This document shows, in pieces, positions 46,590-57,759 of a stretch of 64,000 nt of DNA. The notes beneath the pieces were generated by a model that searched no databases, was not told the DNA's origin, and was given only the letters and a program-made list of their open reading frames with translations. Every line of letters starts with the position of its first letter. The first letter of the stretch is position 1. The stretch spans positions 62,001-126,000 of the forward strand of contig LLEY01000011.1 in the NCBI GenBank assembly GCA_001414485.1, given 5' to 3'. Source of the DNA: Calycina herbarum (lineage: Eukaryota > Ascomycota > Leotiomycetes > Helotiales > Pezizellaceae). The position numbers were made by a program, and so were the translations under genes.

Positions 46590-49500
46590 TACTAGATTTA
46601 ACGAAAAATCAGTTAGAAGACTTCGATAGAATAAGTCGAAGTAGAGGTGCTCCCGTTTCCGCTTCCGGTTAGGCGATATCTCTTAAAGTACTAGTACCTA
46701 CTTCAAAATCTCTAAACGCTCGAAATCTACTAGTACTACATTTCTAGTCTTAGGATTCTATAGTACGTTTAGTAGCTATATATCACGATGCTCTACTCCG
46801 TAGCCTAGTATCTATATAACTGCCTCGCTCGTTTCTATAGTTAAATCCTATTCTATAACTAATATCAAATCCTCGCGTGCCTACTCGCCTACCTATAATA
46901 TAAGCAGTATATAAACTATTCTAACTCTAACGTTAAGAAAGTAAGGATAGACAAGAGAAATATTCCTAAGGTAAACTAGTATAAGTTCCTCTTAAACTTC
47001 GTCTAAGTATTAGTAGACTAAGCCTTCGTGTTTCAACTTCGTTATAAATGCTATTATAGTCTCTTTTATAACAAAAGTATATCTATACGATTCTAGAGTT
47101 AATCTGAATAGAGTACTACGAGCGTCTTACTTTCCAAGTAGCTTATATCCTCTGCCGGGGTCTTAAGCGAGCTAAGGTAATATAAGTTTTATAAGAGATT
47201 TCTATACTAAAGTATAGTAGTTACTAGCTACATAAGTACGATATACGCTGATATTTAGATAAGTACTATCTAAGGGACGTTTTCGTATAAGCTCTAATAA
47301 GCAGGCTTATATATAGTATTATCGGTGGCGAATATCACTCTCTTTAGCTGCTTATGATAATTTAATAGAACGTATCTGTCTAGTACTAGACTAGAGCGTA
47401 CGAGTCCTTAGCTTACTTAGCGTTTCAACGTCTAAGGTTCTATACTACTATACTAGAGGTGTCTAACGCTTTTTAAAGAGCTAAACTTCTAGCCGCACTT
47501 AACTAGCTCCGCTTTAACTTAGTCGACATTTTTGTAGTATTATAGAGAGAAGACGTTAAGAGAGTTAATAGGTACTAATCTATAGAATTTTAGAATTCCC
47601 GTTTATATAGCAACTTTACTAAACACTCTCTCGTCGAAGTCTATATAGCGGCCCCCGGTATAGAAGTACTCCGTACTATCAAACGTTATTCTCTTTTCGC
47701 TAAAATCATACCTTATACACCTTAGTTTCTTCGTCCTAGGACAAGTAGTATAAGCAAGTGTATTCAGCTTAAAGAGGGCCTAGAGCAGGTTATATATAAT
47801 CTCGCCACCTATAAGAAGCGGTAATAAACGAGTTCTAGTATCTGTATAGGTTGCCTTAATATATTAGATAAGAAGGTCGAGGTACTCTATATATGTTAAG
47901 TCGAGAGAGTTAGTACCGCTTTAGTACGACTAGAGTTTAGAGAGATAGTAATATAAGAGAGTTTACTTAACCTGAGTTTAGGTTAGTAAGTTAGTTTCTT
48001 AGGCAACCTCGAGGATATATAACCCTACAATGTTATAAGAGGAGATAGATTACCCTATAGTCACTCTTTACTATTACTATACTAAGGATAACTACTCTTT
48101 ATCTTCTGTCTAAGTAATATTTCTATCTACGTTGCTATAGAAATAACAGTTGTATATAGTATCTAATTTCTAATATAGTTTATTTGCTCCGCTGTTACAG
48201 TCTTCTTATATAACTTTAGCTTTACTATTATATTCGTAAGACGATAAGGATTTACGCTTTTAAGTACCGCTACTTACGGGATTATCTAGTAAAGGTAGTA
48301 GGCAGGACTTGGCCTACTAGGAAGCTATCTTCCTATTCTTCTTAAGAAGGCTATCTAATAATTTTCAAATCTCTTTTAAGCATATATCCTTACCCTAGTC
48401 GATAATGTTCTAAACGTACTTATAGAACTCTAAGAAATAATTAGACTCTTAAAGTAAGAAACTTCTAACTTTCCGTATATAGTAATTAAGCTTGTTATAC
48501 TTCTACGAGATATAGAGTCGCGTCTCTATACCGTTTATAGCGATGCTGAATATAGTACTATTAATAGACTAGACCTTATCGCTCTTACACTGTTTTAGCT
48601 AGCGGTTAAGGCGTTCGGCAATGTTAACGTATAATATAGAGCCTCTAAGATATTAATTCGTCGCTACCTATATACTCCTAGACCCTCTAGGACTATTAGC
48701 CTTGAACTCGATAATAAAGAAGAGATATATTAAGTCTTAAGTGTTAGCTACTATCTTATTTCCTATAGTACGAAGTTAAGCTTACTATTAAGGAAATACT
48801 CTAAGGCTATTATATTTATAAAGTATATTAGATATAGAAGTGCTAACTCTAAGCTTTGATCCGATATTTAGGACAACTTATTTAACTATTAGATTTCTAT
48901 TAGTACGTTATAGACTATCTAATAGCTTAGGTTTAGAGAAGATGTAGGTATAGAAATACTCTTCTATATCTGGTTCTCTAGTCTTTATTTTAAGGCGATA
49001 TAAATTAGAATCCTGCTTAAGTTAATCTAGCGATAGTCTTAGGGAATCGCGGTCTTTGTATATATTATTAACAAGTCCGGTAACGTCTTCCGAGAACTCG
49101 TCGTAGATAGGTTATAGATAGATATTATTCTTAGCTAAGTTATTCTGTCGATAATAAGGGTTCTTAACAAGGCTCTTTCGACCTAAACTACTAGAGGCAC
49201 TACTAATATCCGATAGCGCGACCGATAGAGTATAATAAGACAAGTGTAAATCGTCCTCTATATCTGCTTAGTACGAACCTAATCTAGTAGAAATAGGTAT
49301 CGGTAGTAGAACGAATCTATTAGTATCCCGTCTATACTCTATATTCGGCGCCGATTTTATAAGTCTTCTAAGGATAATATCACCGTCTAAATAATTAAGA
49401 AGAGTATCTAACCAGTAGTGTCTTTCTTAGTAGGATTCTGATTCTAAAGCAGACTCGACTTACTAGGTAATAAAACTATCGATAGACTTAGGACGGTATC

Positions 49501-49651
49501 TTTTCAGAGTAGGACTCGAAGAGAGAGGGTCGCTAAGGTCTTCGAGGAACGATGTATATAAACGCTTAAGAGAGTAAGGCTTTGGCTATTGCTATACAGT
49601 CTATAGAAACTTCTTTATTAGTCGTCGACTGGTATAAGAGGATATTAACAT
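46590..49651 (-). pseudogene. DUF7924-like plus protein-kinase-like protein, RIP-inactivated
   Basis: From the right: an N-terminal Ser/Pro-rich part (PLSSSPTLKRYRPKSIDSFI, about 49,480-49,540), HYWLDTLLNYLDGDIILRRL, a DUF7924-like alpha/beta core with FFIIEFKANSPRGSRSIQVA (about 48,640-48,710) and AERLNR. A linker follows, then a kinase-like domain: DFSEKRITFDSTEYFY and GRYIDFDERVFSKVAI (about 47,620-47,710), AFITKLKHEGLVY, and the catalytic loop EHRDI with a downstream Asn and VLVDFERLE (46,710-46,800; HRD, N and DFE). The original length is about 1,000 residues. DUF7924 has nuclease-like features; such kinase fusions recur in helotialean fungi and their role is unknown. All visible breaks are TAG/TAA at Gln/Trp codons. 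Confidence 0.6.
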
Positions 49652-52500
49652 ACCTTAGCCTTCTGATTTGCTTCCTTAGTCTTAATTAGGAGTCGCTTCG
49701 TCGTATTAGGCTATAATAAGGAAGGGTCTAGCTTATTAAAATCTACGAATAAGCGTTTTAGAGGTATTAGATAAGATAACTTCGATTCTATTAAAGAAAT
49801 ACCTAATATTTCAAGAAGAGTTACTATTTAAGAGGGTCGCGAGGGGTCTAGTAGTATACGCGGTGTTAATAGTTAATATTAGATAATTAAGAGCTAATAG
49901 CTTAAATTTTAGGTATATAGTATATCGTATATAAGGCGTGGTAATTAGCCTGCCGATTTAATTTGTTCGTATACAGCGATTAAGTACTCGCTTTATATAG
50001 AAAGATTTTAGACAGGTATTATATATTCAAACTCTAATTAATTAATTAGAAATTTAGTCGGTTACGATATAATAAGGATATTTTTACTATACTAGTAGTA
50101 GTATAAGATAAGAAGATCTCTCTACTAAGCGCCCTCGTTAGTCTTTAATAGAATAAGTTATAATTTATAGTATAATTCGCTATAGAAGCTAATTAGAGAA
50201 TAATATAGTTAGCCTAAAGTAGAACATAGGATTTAATCTAAAACCTCCTATTTTTTTTATAGTAAGAACGAAATTTTAATAATTAGAAATTCTATTAGCA
50301 GAGAACTAACTAAAAATCTAACCCTCTACTAATACACCTCCTTAGGTCGTACGTTTAAAAATAGAGTCGTATCTCTAAGCCTTCTCTCTTTTTACTAAAG
50401 ATAATATTCTTTAAAGATTAACTAATATAACCTTTACCCTTCTCGGCTAAATATGTTACTAATAAACAGAGTAGTAATACGAAGCTTAAATTACACTATT
50501 AAGAACCTCGGTTTTAAAGTAGTAGGCGGGAGCTAACCCTACTAGTTCAAATCACACTAACGAAGAGAGAACGACTGCTAATTAAGTCTATATAACTGGT
50601 ACTACCTGCTTTAAATAGGGCACCTTATTATTACCGATAGATATAGAGCGTAGAGCGTATACTATATTTAAAACCCTTCTATATACGTCAAGTATATTAC
50701 GTACTATTTAAGAATAGATATAAGAGTTTTACTACAGATATAACTATCTTATCCCTTAGCGTCTACTTATCTTCTATAACACGGTTTCTAGCGGGGTTAG
50801 TAGCAAGCTACGCCCTACTAGGCTAAGTACAGCTGAGAATATACAGAGTATTAAACCGTTTATATTATATTAGCCCCTAATTCTTAGCTTAATTACTTAG
50901 CACTTTCGAGGATCGAGAAACAGCTGTAGCAGGGCTACAGCTCGGGAAAATTATAATAAAAAATTACTAAAAGCTTAAATCTACTAAATAGAACCTAGAG
51001 AACACTGTGTAATCGACGTGTTAACTAAGGCCTATTTATTAGTTAGACTAAGCTGTATTCTCAACCTCTCTACCAAAGCTACCTAGTCTTATAACTTAGA
51101 AGGACGAGTATACGATTTTAAAGTAAGTAGATAGCTATAGCTTATATAAGTATTTAATTCTAAGTATATTCAATTCATAAGAAAAGAGCTGATCTTAGGT
51201 TAGAATTAGAATTAGTAAACCCTGCTAAAACTATTCTTACTTAAAAGAGCCTTAATCTACGGCGACCTACCTACGACGGGTATAAGCTAGCTGCCGGCAC
51301 GGTAGCGGGCCGCTAAGTTAGCTAAGTCGGGGCAGTACTACCTTACTAGAGAGATTATCCGTCCTAAGCCTTATATAACATTAATACTTCATACCTCAAA
51401 AGACGAGATCGCGCCAGAGAACGCGCCTTAGACGCGCTATTATCCGAGTGCTATATAGACAAGCCTTCCGTCAGCCCTAGAATCGAGGGGTTTGATATTA
51501 AAGATACTAGAAGCTATAGGTTTCGTAATATCGAGAATCTGTTTTCGGTTATTATAACCTTTAAGCTTTAAGCTATAAACCTAAGCGTAACTAGACTTAT
51601 CCCGTCTTCTAAATTAAATAAGTATAGTAAGTTACTCTGTCGAATACCGGTAACGTATCAACTTAAAGATTAAATTATATAGTTAGGCCGAATTTATTCT
51701 ATATACTACTATAGCATCAGTGTAATAAGTTAACCCTATATTACTACCTAGGTTTTTATTTCCTATTTTACAAATAGTACTTTAGACCTATATACAGGTT
51801 ATACTTCTAATCTCCTTATTTCTAACTCCTACTATAACATATTTCAAACAGCGCCTCAACGCTAGTTCTAGTTAGGTAAGGGATATATATACGATAAATC
51901 AACTATAGTATTATACTTATAGAGCCCCCTTACTCCGCCTTAGAATAACTTCCGAGAATCGCTTCTAGATCTCCTACTATAGTGTCTATAGTCCTTTAGC
52001 TTAGAACGTCGTCTTCGCTCTATAACTCTCGTTACTTAGCATTACTTCGTCGACTTACTTCCCTTAGCAGAGCGGTAATTCCCTTTCTTACCAGTTATTC
52101 CGCTATTGATAGAAGTGTATATTACCCTAGCGGAGCCGCCTTTAGATATACGTATAAGATCCTAGCCCTCCCTCTTTTATCCTAATCCTTACTAATCTTC
52201 TCTAACATTTAATAGAGCGTTCTAGTAAGATAGGCTTACGGTTTAGTAGACTCTATAACCGGTTAATAGGCTAAGAGACCTAAGTCTCCGTATATAATAT
52301 AAGCGCTAATCGTTACTTTGCTTCATAGCGTAGTTACTTATAAGGCACCGAATTTAAGCGAGAACTGCCAGCCGCTTCGCTGTCCTCTTAATATATATAA
52401 GAAAGGCTCTATCTCGTTAAGAGCCTAGGTAGAGAATAACTATTCTATTATCTATCTAAGGCCTTATCTAGTATACTATCTTTATACTTATTAAATTATT
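49652..52500. other. AT-rich block, no gene recognised
   Basis: It contains the left arm of the long inverted repeat (50,555-50,846) and a less AT-rich patch near 51,260-51,340. No coherent frame was identified. Confidence 0.4.
50555..50846 (+). repeat. Left arm of a roughly 290-bp inverted repeat
   Basis: It matches the reverse complement of 55,378-55,673. Shared landmarks in order: GGTACTACCTGCTTTAAATAG, ATTTAAGAATAGATATAAG, TTTTACTACAGATATAA, AGCGGGGTTAG, AGTAAGCTACGCCCTAC (here GCAAGC...), CTAAGTACAGCTGA. Differences are mostly transitions. Confidence 0.7.
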
Positions 52501-52519
52501 ATCTTATATCTCTATTATT

Positions 52520-53480
52520 TAGTCAACGCTAGTCTCTCTTAGCCCTATCTAGCCTAGAACCGTCGACGAAATACTAAAGGATAAAGACAAAGCCGTACTC
52601 TAAGTTAAGGTAAGTTCCTTGTCTATAATATAACACTTATCTAACAACTACGAAGAAAGATAGTCTAATATATCTAAGTATATATATTATAACGTTATTA
52701 AGAAATACTACGCAGAGCTTAAAAAGGATTCTTTAGAACATGTAGTCGACGTCTTATAGGCTAACATCTTACCCCTGTACTTCACTCTTATATAAGGGTA
52801 TAAGGTTAAGTAACAGGCGCGCTCTTAGCTAGAAGTAACAAAGATAAGAGCCGATTTCGCTATCTGATACGTTAAGAATAGCTAGCTAAAAAAGGTCTAC
52901 TTTATCGAGAATAAGCGTATTAAGTATAAAAGCTCTAATACTAAGTAGGCAGACATAGCCGAGCAACTTACTAGGTATATAACAACTACGCAGGCTACTA
53001 ACCTAAACCTAAATAAGACTATATATAGCATTGTCACTATCGAGCACTATTCGCGATTCTACGAACTTAAGCCTAGTAAAGGTTAATTACGTAACTATTC
53101 CAGCTACGATAGAACTCTCTTATATATCAAGTACTACGAATAAGAGATTAACGCCGTTCTTTGCGAACTTATCGTATTAACGTAGTCGAATTCGAGTACT
53201 AGTATATCTAATACTTAAGCAAATTCATCGTCTTCTATTTAACTAGGAAGCTAAATACCTGCTCCTCTACTAGCCTAGGTATAGAATAAAGATAACGAAA
53301 AGTACAGGTATTAGAATAGGACTAAGTAGGTTTAGCAGAGTTAAGTAAGCAGAGGTTGCGTTATATTATAGAGTCGTTATCTAGCCTAGCTACGTAGGAA
53401 CAGGATTATCTTAGAGGGGATAGATTAAGTAATAGAGAGGTGTTACTACTAGATCTCGTTTTAGTATTATTTCGTATTTA
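52520..53480 (+). pseudogene. Nuclease-like hypothetical protein, RIP-degraded
   Basis: Read across stops, the frame gives HVVDVL, NILPLYFTLI, LEVTKIRADFAI, KKVYFIENKRIKYKSSNTK (about 52,890-52,950), ADIAEQLTRYITTT, TIYSIVTIEHYSRFYELKP and NAVLCELIVLT, then a Ser-rich tail. The pattern ADF...FIENKR resembles the D...ExK of restriction-endonuclease-like folds; this is a by-eye resemblance. It lies between the two arms of the long inverted repeat and beside a pogo-like insertion. Confidence 0.45.
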
Positions 53481-53590
53481 TTTTAGTTAGTCTTAAATAC
53501 AACTCTTTGATATTCGATATAATAGAAAACTTAGTAATTATATAACCTTAGAGACTTATACTTATATATTAAATATATACTAGTAAGATA

Positions 53591-55373
53591 AGTTAACTTA
53601 CCTAGAAGTAGGCACCCTCTTATACTAAGCACCCTCGCTTAATTACCTCACTACCTATTACTAACTATAATAACTCTATAATTAATTAATAGTTATATAA
53701 GATAATATAGAGCTAAGTTCTTTACTTATATCCTCAGCCTTCTCTAAAATACTACAGTCTCTAGTCTTAATTTATACCTTCCTAATCTCTCTAATACTCG
53801 TAAACTTGCTATTTAGAGATATCTAAACCTTCCTTCTTTTTCTAGGCTATAACTATACTACCTTAGCCTCCAAATCTACTATCTATTTCTTATATTAGAT
53901 AATAATAAAATCCCGTTAATCCTAACCCTTAGAAATCTTCCTAAAAAGAGTCTTTAAAATAGAAGAAGTGCTCTTTCCTAATTAGGAAGTTTGATAAACT
54001 ATCTCTCTAAATTCCTTAGCTTTTATAAGTATAGAAACCTCTAAAATAGACTAATCCGTATTCTAATTAAGTAAAGTATTATTTGCTTTCCTTTTTAAAG
54101 CTAAGTCTTATTAACTATTACTATTTTTAAGTAATAAACGACTTATAAGTAGTTTTAACCTATTTAAGAGCTAAAGACCTAATATACGCTACCTAGACTT
54201 AATATTTTAAGCTATAATACTCTTAATCCTTACCTTATAATAGTACTTAATAAAATTTCTTTTGCTAATTAGTATAGTATTAGTTATTCTATCTAAAAGT
54301 CTAATATATCAGTAGTAGGCCTTTTTAAGTAAGAAGAAGACAGCTAAATCCAAAGGTTGAAGAATATATAAGCTGTGTAAAAGTAAAAAAAGTATATAAA
54401 TATTATTTAAGTAGTATAACTATAAACATTTAGTAGTTTCATAGCTACTATAGCTGTCTAAAATTAATAATCGTAGCTTAGAAGAGTTACGTAGTACTAT
54501 TTAAGATATAAACACCTTTTCAAGCTATTTTATAGCTGTAGTATCAGTTGTCTACCCGTTTTCAGTAGATATAAACTACTAACTAAACTCTTATAACTTT
54601 ATACTAAACTATTATTATTATACTAATTTTCTCTTATAAATAACTAATAGTTTAGTATTTTTACCTACAGCTAAAATATATTTAATAAAAGACGTCTATG
54701 CTCTTAAACTAGGTGTTTTTTTTTTTTAAATAAACTACTTATAAACGCTTCTAATAATTAACCTATTATCCTCTATACCTTCTATTATTCCTGCTTTGTC
54801 TATATTCTAACGGTTTTCGAGCTTAATAGCCTTAATCTAAGATAGTGTTAAATATTCCTATTACTTTTTAATAACTTCTGTTATAGTACTATTTATATAG
54901 GAAAAATCGATTTAGAATTGCTTTTTAGTCTTAAGAATAGGATTCTAGCGTAAAAACCTAGCTATCTATCGTTTACCTAAAGGTTTAGTATCTCTTTTAG
55001 TATAGAGTATTTAGCTAGTAAAAATCCAGATTTATTAATAAGTTAGACTCTTTCCTAAGCACTCTTAATTAAGTATCTACTTTATAAGATAATCTTCTTA
55101 AGTAGGAGAGAGTCTCTATTAATAGACGTAAGCTTGTTAACCGTAGTATACTATATTCTAACTCTGCTTTATTCTAAGATATACTATTTATAATAGTATA
55201 TAAGGCTTCCTAGACAGCCTGCTTATTATATAAGGGCTTTATAGTAACATCGTACTATATTCTAAATTTTAGAATAATTTATTAAGAATTAAAATAATTA
55301 TTAAAAGGTAAAGTAGATAGTAGAGTAGAGACTAGGTATATAAGCGAGGGTGCCTAGTATAGGGGAGTGAACT
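53591..55373 (-). mobile_element. Pogo-like DNA transposon (family C), RIP-degraded
   Basis: It is 1,783 bp. The left end starts AGTTAACTTACC and the right end is the complement of AGTTCACTCCCC; both carry AGGCACCCTC motifs, doubled on the left. TA at 53,589-53,590 and 55,374-55,375 marks the target duplication. The minus strand encodes a DDE transposase relic. It sits at the inner edge of the right arm of the 290-bp inverted repeat. Confidence 0.75.
53700..55250 (-). pseudogene. DDE transposase relic of element C
   Basis: From the right: SLKSLYTIINSIS and IETLSYLRRLSYKVDT (DNA-binding part), LINLDFYQLNTLYQKRYQ, then a catalytic region with NRRYRG...VNY, KSIDVFY, ISIIII and VYILNSTT. It ends with the typical LHSLYILQPLDLAVFFLLKK (about 54,310-54,370), which carries the third catalytic Asp. 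It is heavily interrupted by RIP stops. It is clearly different from the transposases of A and B. Confidence 0.65.
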
Positions 55374-55377
55374 TATA

Positions 55378-55673
55378 CTGTATATCTTCAGCCGTACTTA
55401 GCCGTGTAGGGCGTAGCTTACTACCTAACCAACCCCGCTACTGTCGAAACCCGTAGAAGACGAGTGAACGCCGGGGGTAAGTAGTTTATATCTGTAGTAA
55501 AATCCTTATATCTATTCTTAAATAGAGAGTTATTTATATAATATATATTAGAGGGTTCCGAATCTAGTATACACTCTATACTATATACTTGTCGGCAATG
55601 ATTAGGAGCTCTATTTAAAGCAGGTAGTACGTAGTTATACTTGATTAGTAGTAATTCCCTCTACTGTTAGTTA
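55378..55673 (-). repeat. Right arm of the roughly 290-bp inverted repeat
   Basis: It is the reverse-complement partner of 50,555-50,846. It starts 3 bp after the target duplication of element C, so C inserted at or just inside the inner edge of this arm. Confidence 0.7.
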
Positions 55674-56061
55674 CTCCGTACCCTAGTTAGCTAGTAATAC
55701 CCCTCTATACTCCTCTCTAATCACCTCTGAGATCACCTCTATAGCTATAAGGCTATTTTCATACTAAAGTGTCTACTGATTATTATTATTATTAAATTAC
55801 TATATAGATTATTTATATACCTAACTCTAATAAAACCTGTTAATAGTAGTCTCTAGAGCAATTATTATAGGCTTTTCTACAAAGTCGCCTATTATAGTAG
55901 ACTCTTTCTATCTAAAGTAGTAAGATCTCCTACGATTTATAGAAATCTAAGTTATTAATCTAAGATTATATATTAGTTAAAGCGTTCTTAGTAGTATTAA
56001 AAACATTCTAGAGATATAAATAACTTATCTTAAATGATTCTAATACCCTATGTTTATAGAA

Positions 56062-56313
56062 CTAAAACACATTTTCACCGATATAGTACCTAAGATATAC
56101 CTTAATAGCATCGATAACTTCTCTACTAGGACTATTAATAGAAAAGTGTATAACCTTAGTATATTTAGAAGATTTATACCGCCCTAGCTTACGGTATTCG
56201 ATTAGGACGTTCTTAGTATTATAGTAGAACTCGATGCTATATAGTATATCTAAGTAGGTAATAGAAATCCTAGTTAAATAGTAGAGATATATACCTCCGG
56301 GTCCTTTAAACAT
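56062..56313 (-). pseudogene. Short coding relic of unknown protein
   Basis: An uninterrupted 83-codon frame in an otherwise RIP-ruined block (MFKGPGGIYLYYLTRISI..., FSINSPSREVIDAIKVYL). The many Tyr residues suggest former Cys or His codons changed by RIP. The frame meets a TAG just upstream of its Met, consistent with a larger original gene. Family unknown; it may be chance. Confidence 0.3.
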
Positions 56314-56599
56314 AGTCTAGTATAGCGGCTGATACCTGGCCGTAGAAGAGTCTCGTACTACGAAACAATTATTATTTAGATATAAACTAATCCTAGGAAT
56401 TTTAGAGTACTAAAATACGGAATCTTAAAGTGATTTACTCTCTTCGATCGCCTTCTCGATAGAAAGTAGAACGTACTTTATAACTGCTAAGCTAACTATC
56501 TTATATCTCTTTAAGGTTGTATTAGCGGTACTTAGAGTAATATAAAGAGGAGGTAAGGAGAAAATAAGCTATAGTCTACTTACGTCGAACCTAGCTTAG

Positions 56600-57045
56600 T
56601 GTAACGAAACTCAAACGAACTAAACAAAGATAACTAAGTCTCGAAGGTTGGTATATAGTAAGAAGTATGAATGCGCTGGGTTGTTTACTTAGAAGTAAAC
56701 TTGTTACTTATATTAAAGATGTTAAATAAGATGATAAGATTGATAACTAAAGTTGAGTATAAAGCTTCTATCTAGGTAGTAGACGTGCTAGTATATATAG
56801 AACCCCTTATATTACCTAGATCCTTATATAAGCCTGGATCCCTAGATCTCTTTAGATCCTCTAAGAGATCTAATAGGATCTATTACATAACCTCTAATAG
56901 TTATCTAATAGTAAGATCCTAGAATACCTAAATGCCTTTATATTACTAATTCTCTCTTATACTACCTTCCATTTCCTAGATATTATACCTTGTCTTGTTA
57001 AAGCGCTGTCTAGACTACTTACTATGTATAACGTGATTCGTGATA
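56600..57045 (-). repeat. 3' LTR of chromovirus copy 2
   Basis: It is 446 bp. Read on the plus strand it begins TGTAACGAAAC and ends GTGATTCGTGATA, the complement of the TGTCACGAATCAC start. The polypurine-tract complement follows at once. Confidence 0.9.
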
Positions 57046-57079
57046 CTATCCCCTTCTTAGCCTAGCGTGTCCTTATACT

Positions 57080-57750
57080 TAAGTATAAGCTAAGGAACTC
57101 GGTTAAGGTACTAGCGGTATCCTTTCCTTTCTATTATGTCCTACCTTGTATAGAAGAAGAAAGAAGAATATATACTTCTTATAAAAAGTATTAAAATAGT
57201 TTATAATAAAATATTACTATACTCTTATTATACTTCTTAAAAGTGTAAATGTTTTATAGATTCCTCTTAATCTTCTTAATGTTCTAAATATGTTTAGTTA
57301 AAGCTAAAATGCAATAGTACTGATAATACTTAGGAGAAAAACGTTCCTTATACTAGCGACTAGGCCTTTATTGAAAAATAAGAGAAGAAGCTAGAGAGAG
57401 AGGAGGAGGAGGCAATGGCGAGGATTCTGTGGTTACGAAAGTAGAAGGCCTTTTTAAAAGAAAGGCAGTGTAAAATGTCTTATTAAGGTCTTCGTTTTCT
57501 TAACAAACTCGACGCTACTAAGGAGGTAGAAAAGAAAGAGAAAGAGGAGAAAGAGAGAAAGGAAAAAGAACAGTAAGAGGCGGAGGTTGCCTACTTAGTA
57601 GCCCTACCTATTCCTATCGTTTCCTAATCTAAGATAGGTCTTAACCTAGCCTTCTTTAAAGCCTTTCCTTTAAACTATAAGATGTAGGTAAACTTAGGTT
57701 TTATTAGTAGAACTTCTAAAGTTCTATTAGGCAACGGTTAAGGTTGCTTT
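57080..57750 (+). pseudogene. Antisense accessory ORF of chromovirus copy 2
   Basis: This is the counterpart of the frame at 24,375-25,024 and again lies opposite to pol, between chromodomain and 3' LTR. The coiled-coil core is well preserved (KIREEAREREEEEAMARIL near 57,385; KEVEKKEKEEKERKEKEQ near 57,520), as is the tail (IGLNLAFFKAFPLNY near 57,640). The cysteine cluster at the N-terminus is badly decayed. Presence in two independently inserted copies argues that it is an original gene of the element. Confidence 0.6.
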
Positions 57751-57759
57751 TTAGCTTCT

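Noticed and set aside
50530..50600. B-box-like AGTTCAAATCA with possible A box, suggesting a SINE or tRNA
   Set aside because: No cloverleaf could be folded by eye and the second copy lacks a good A box; support too weak.
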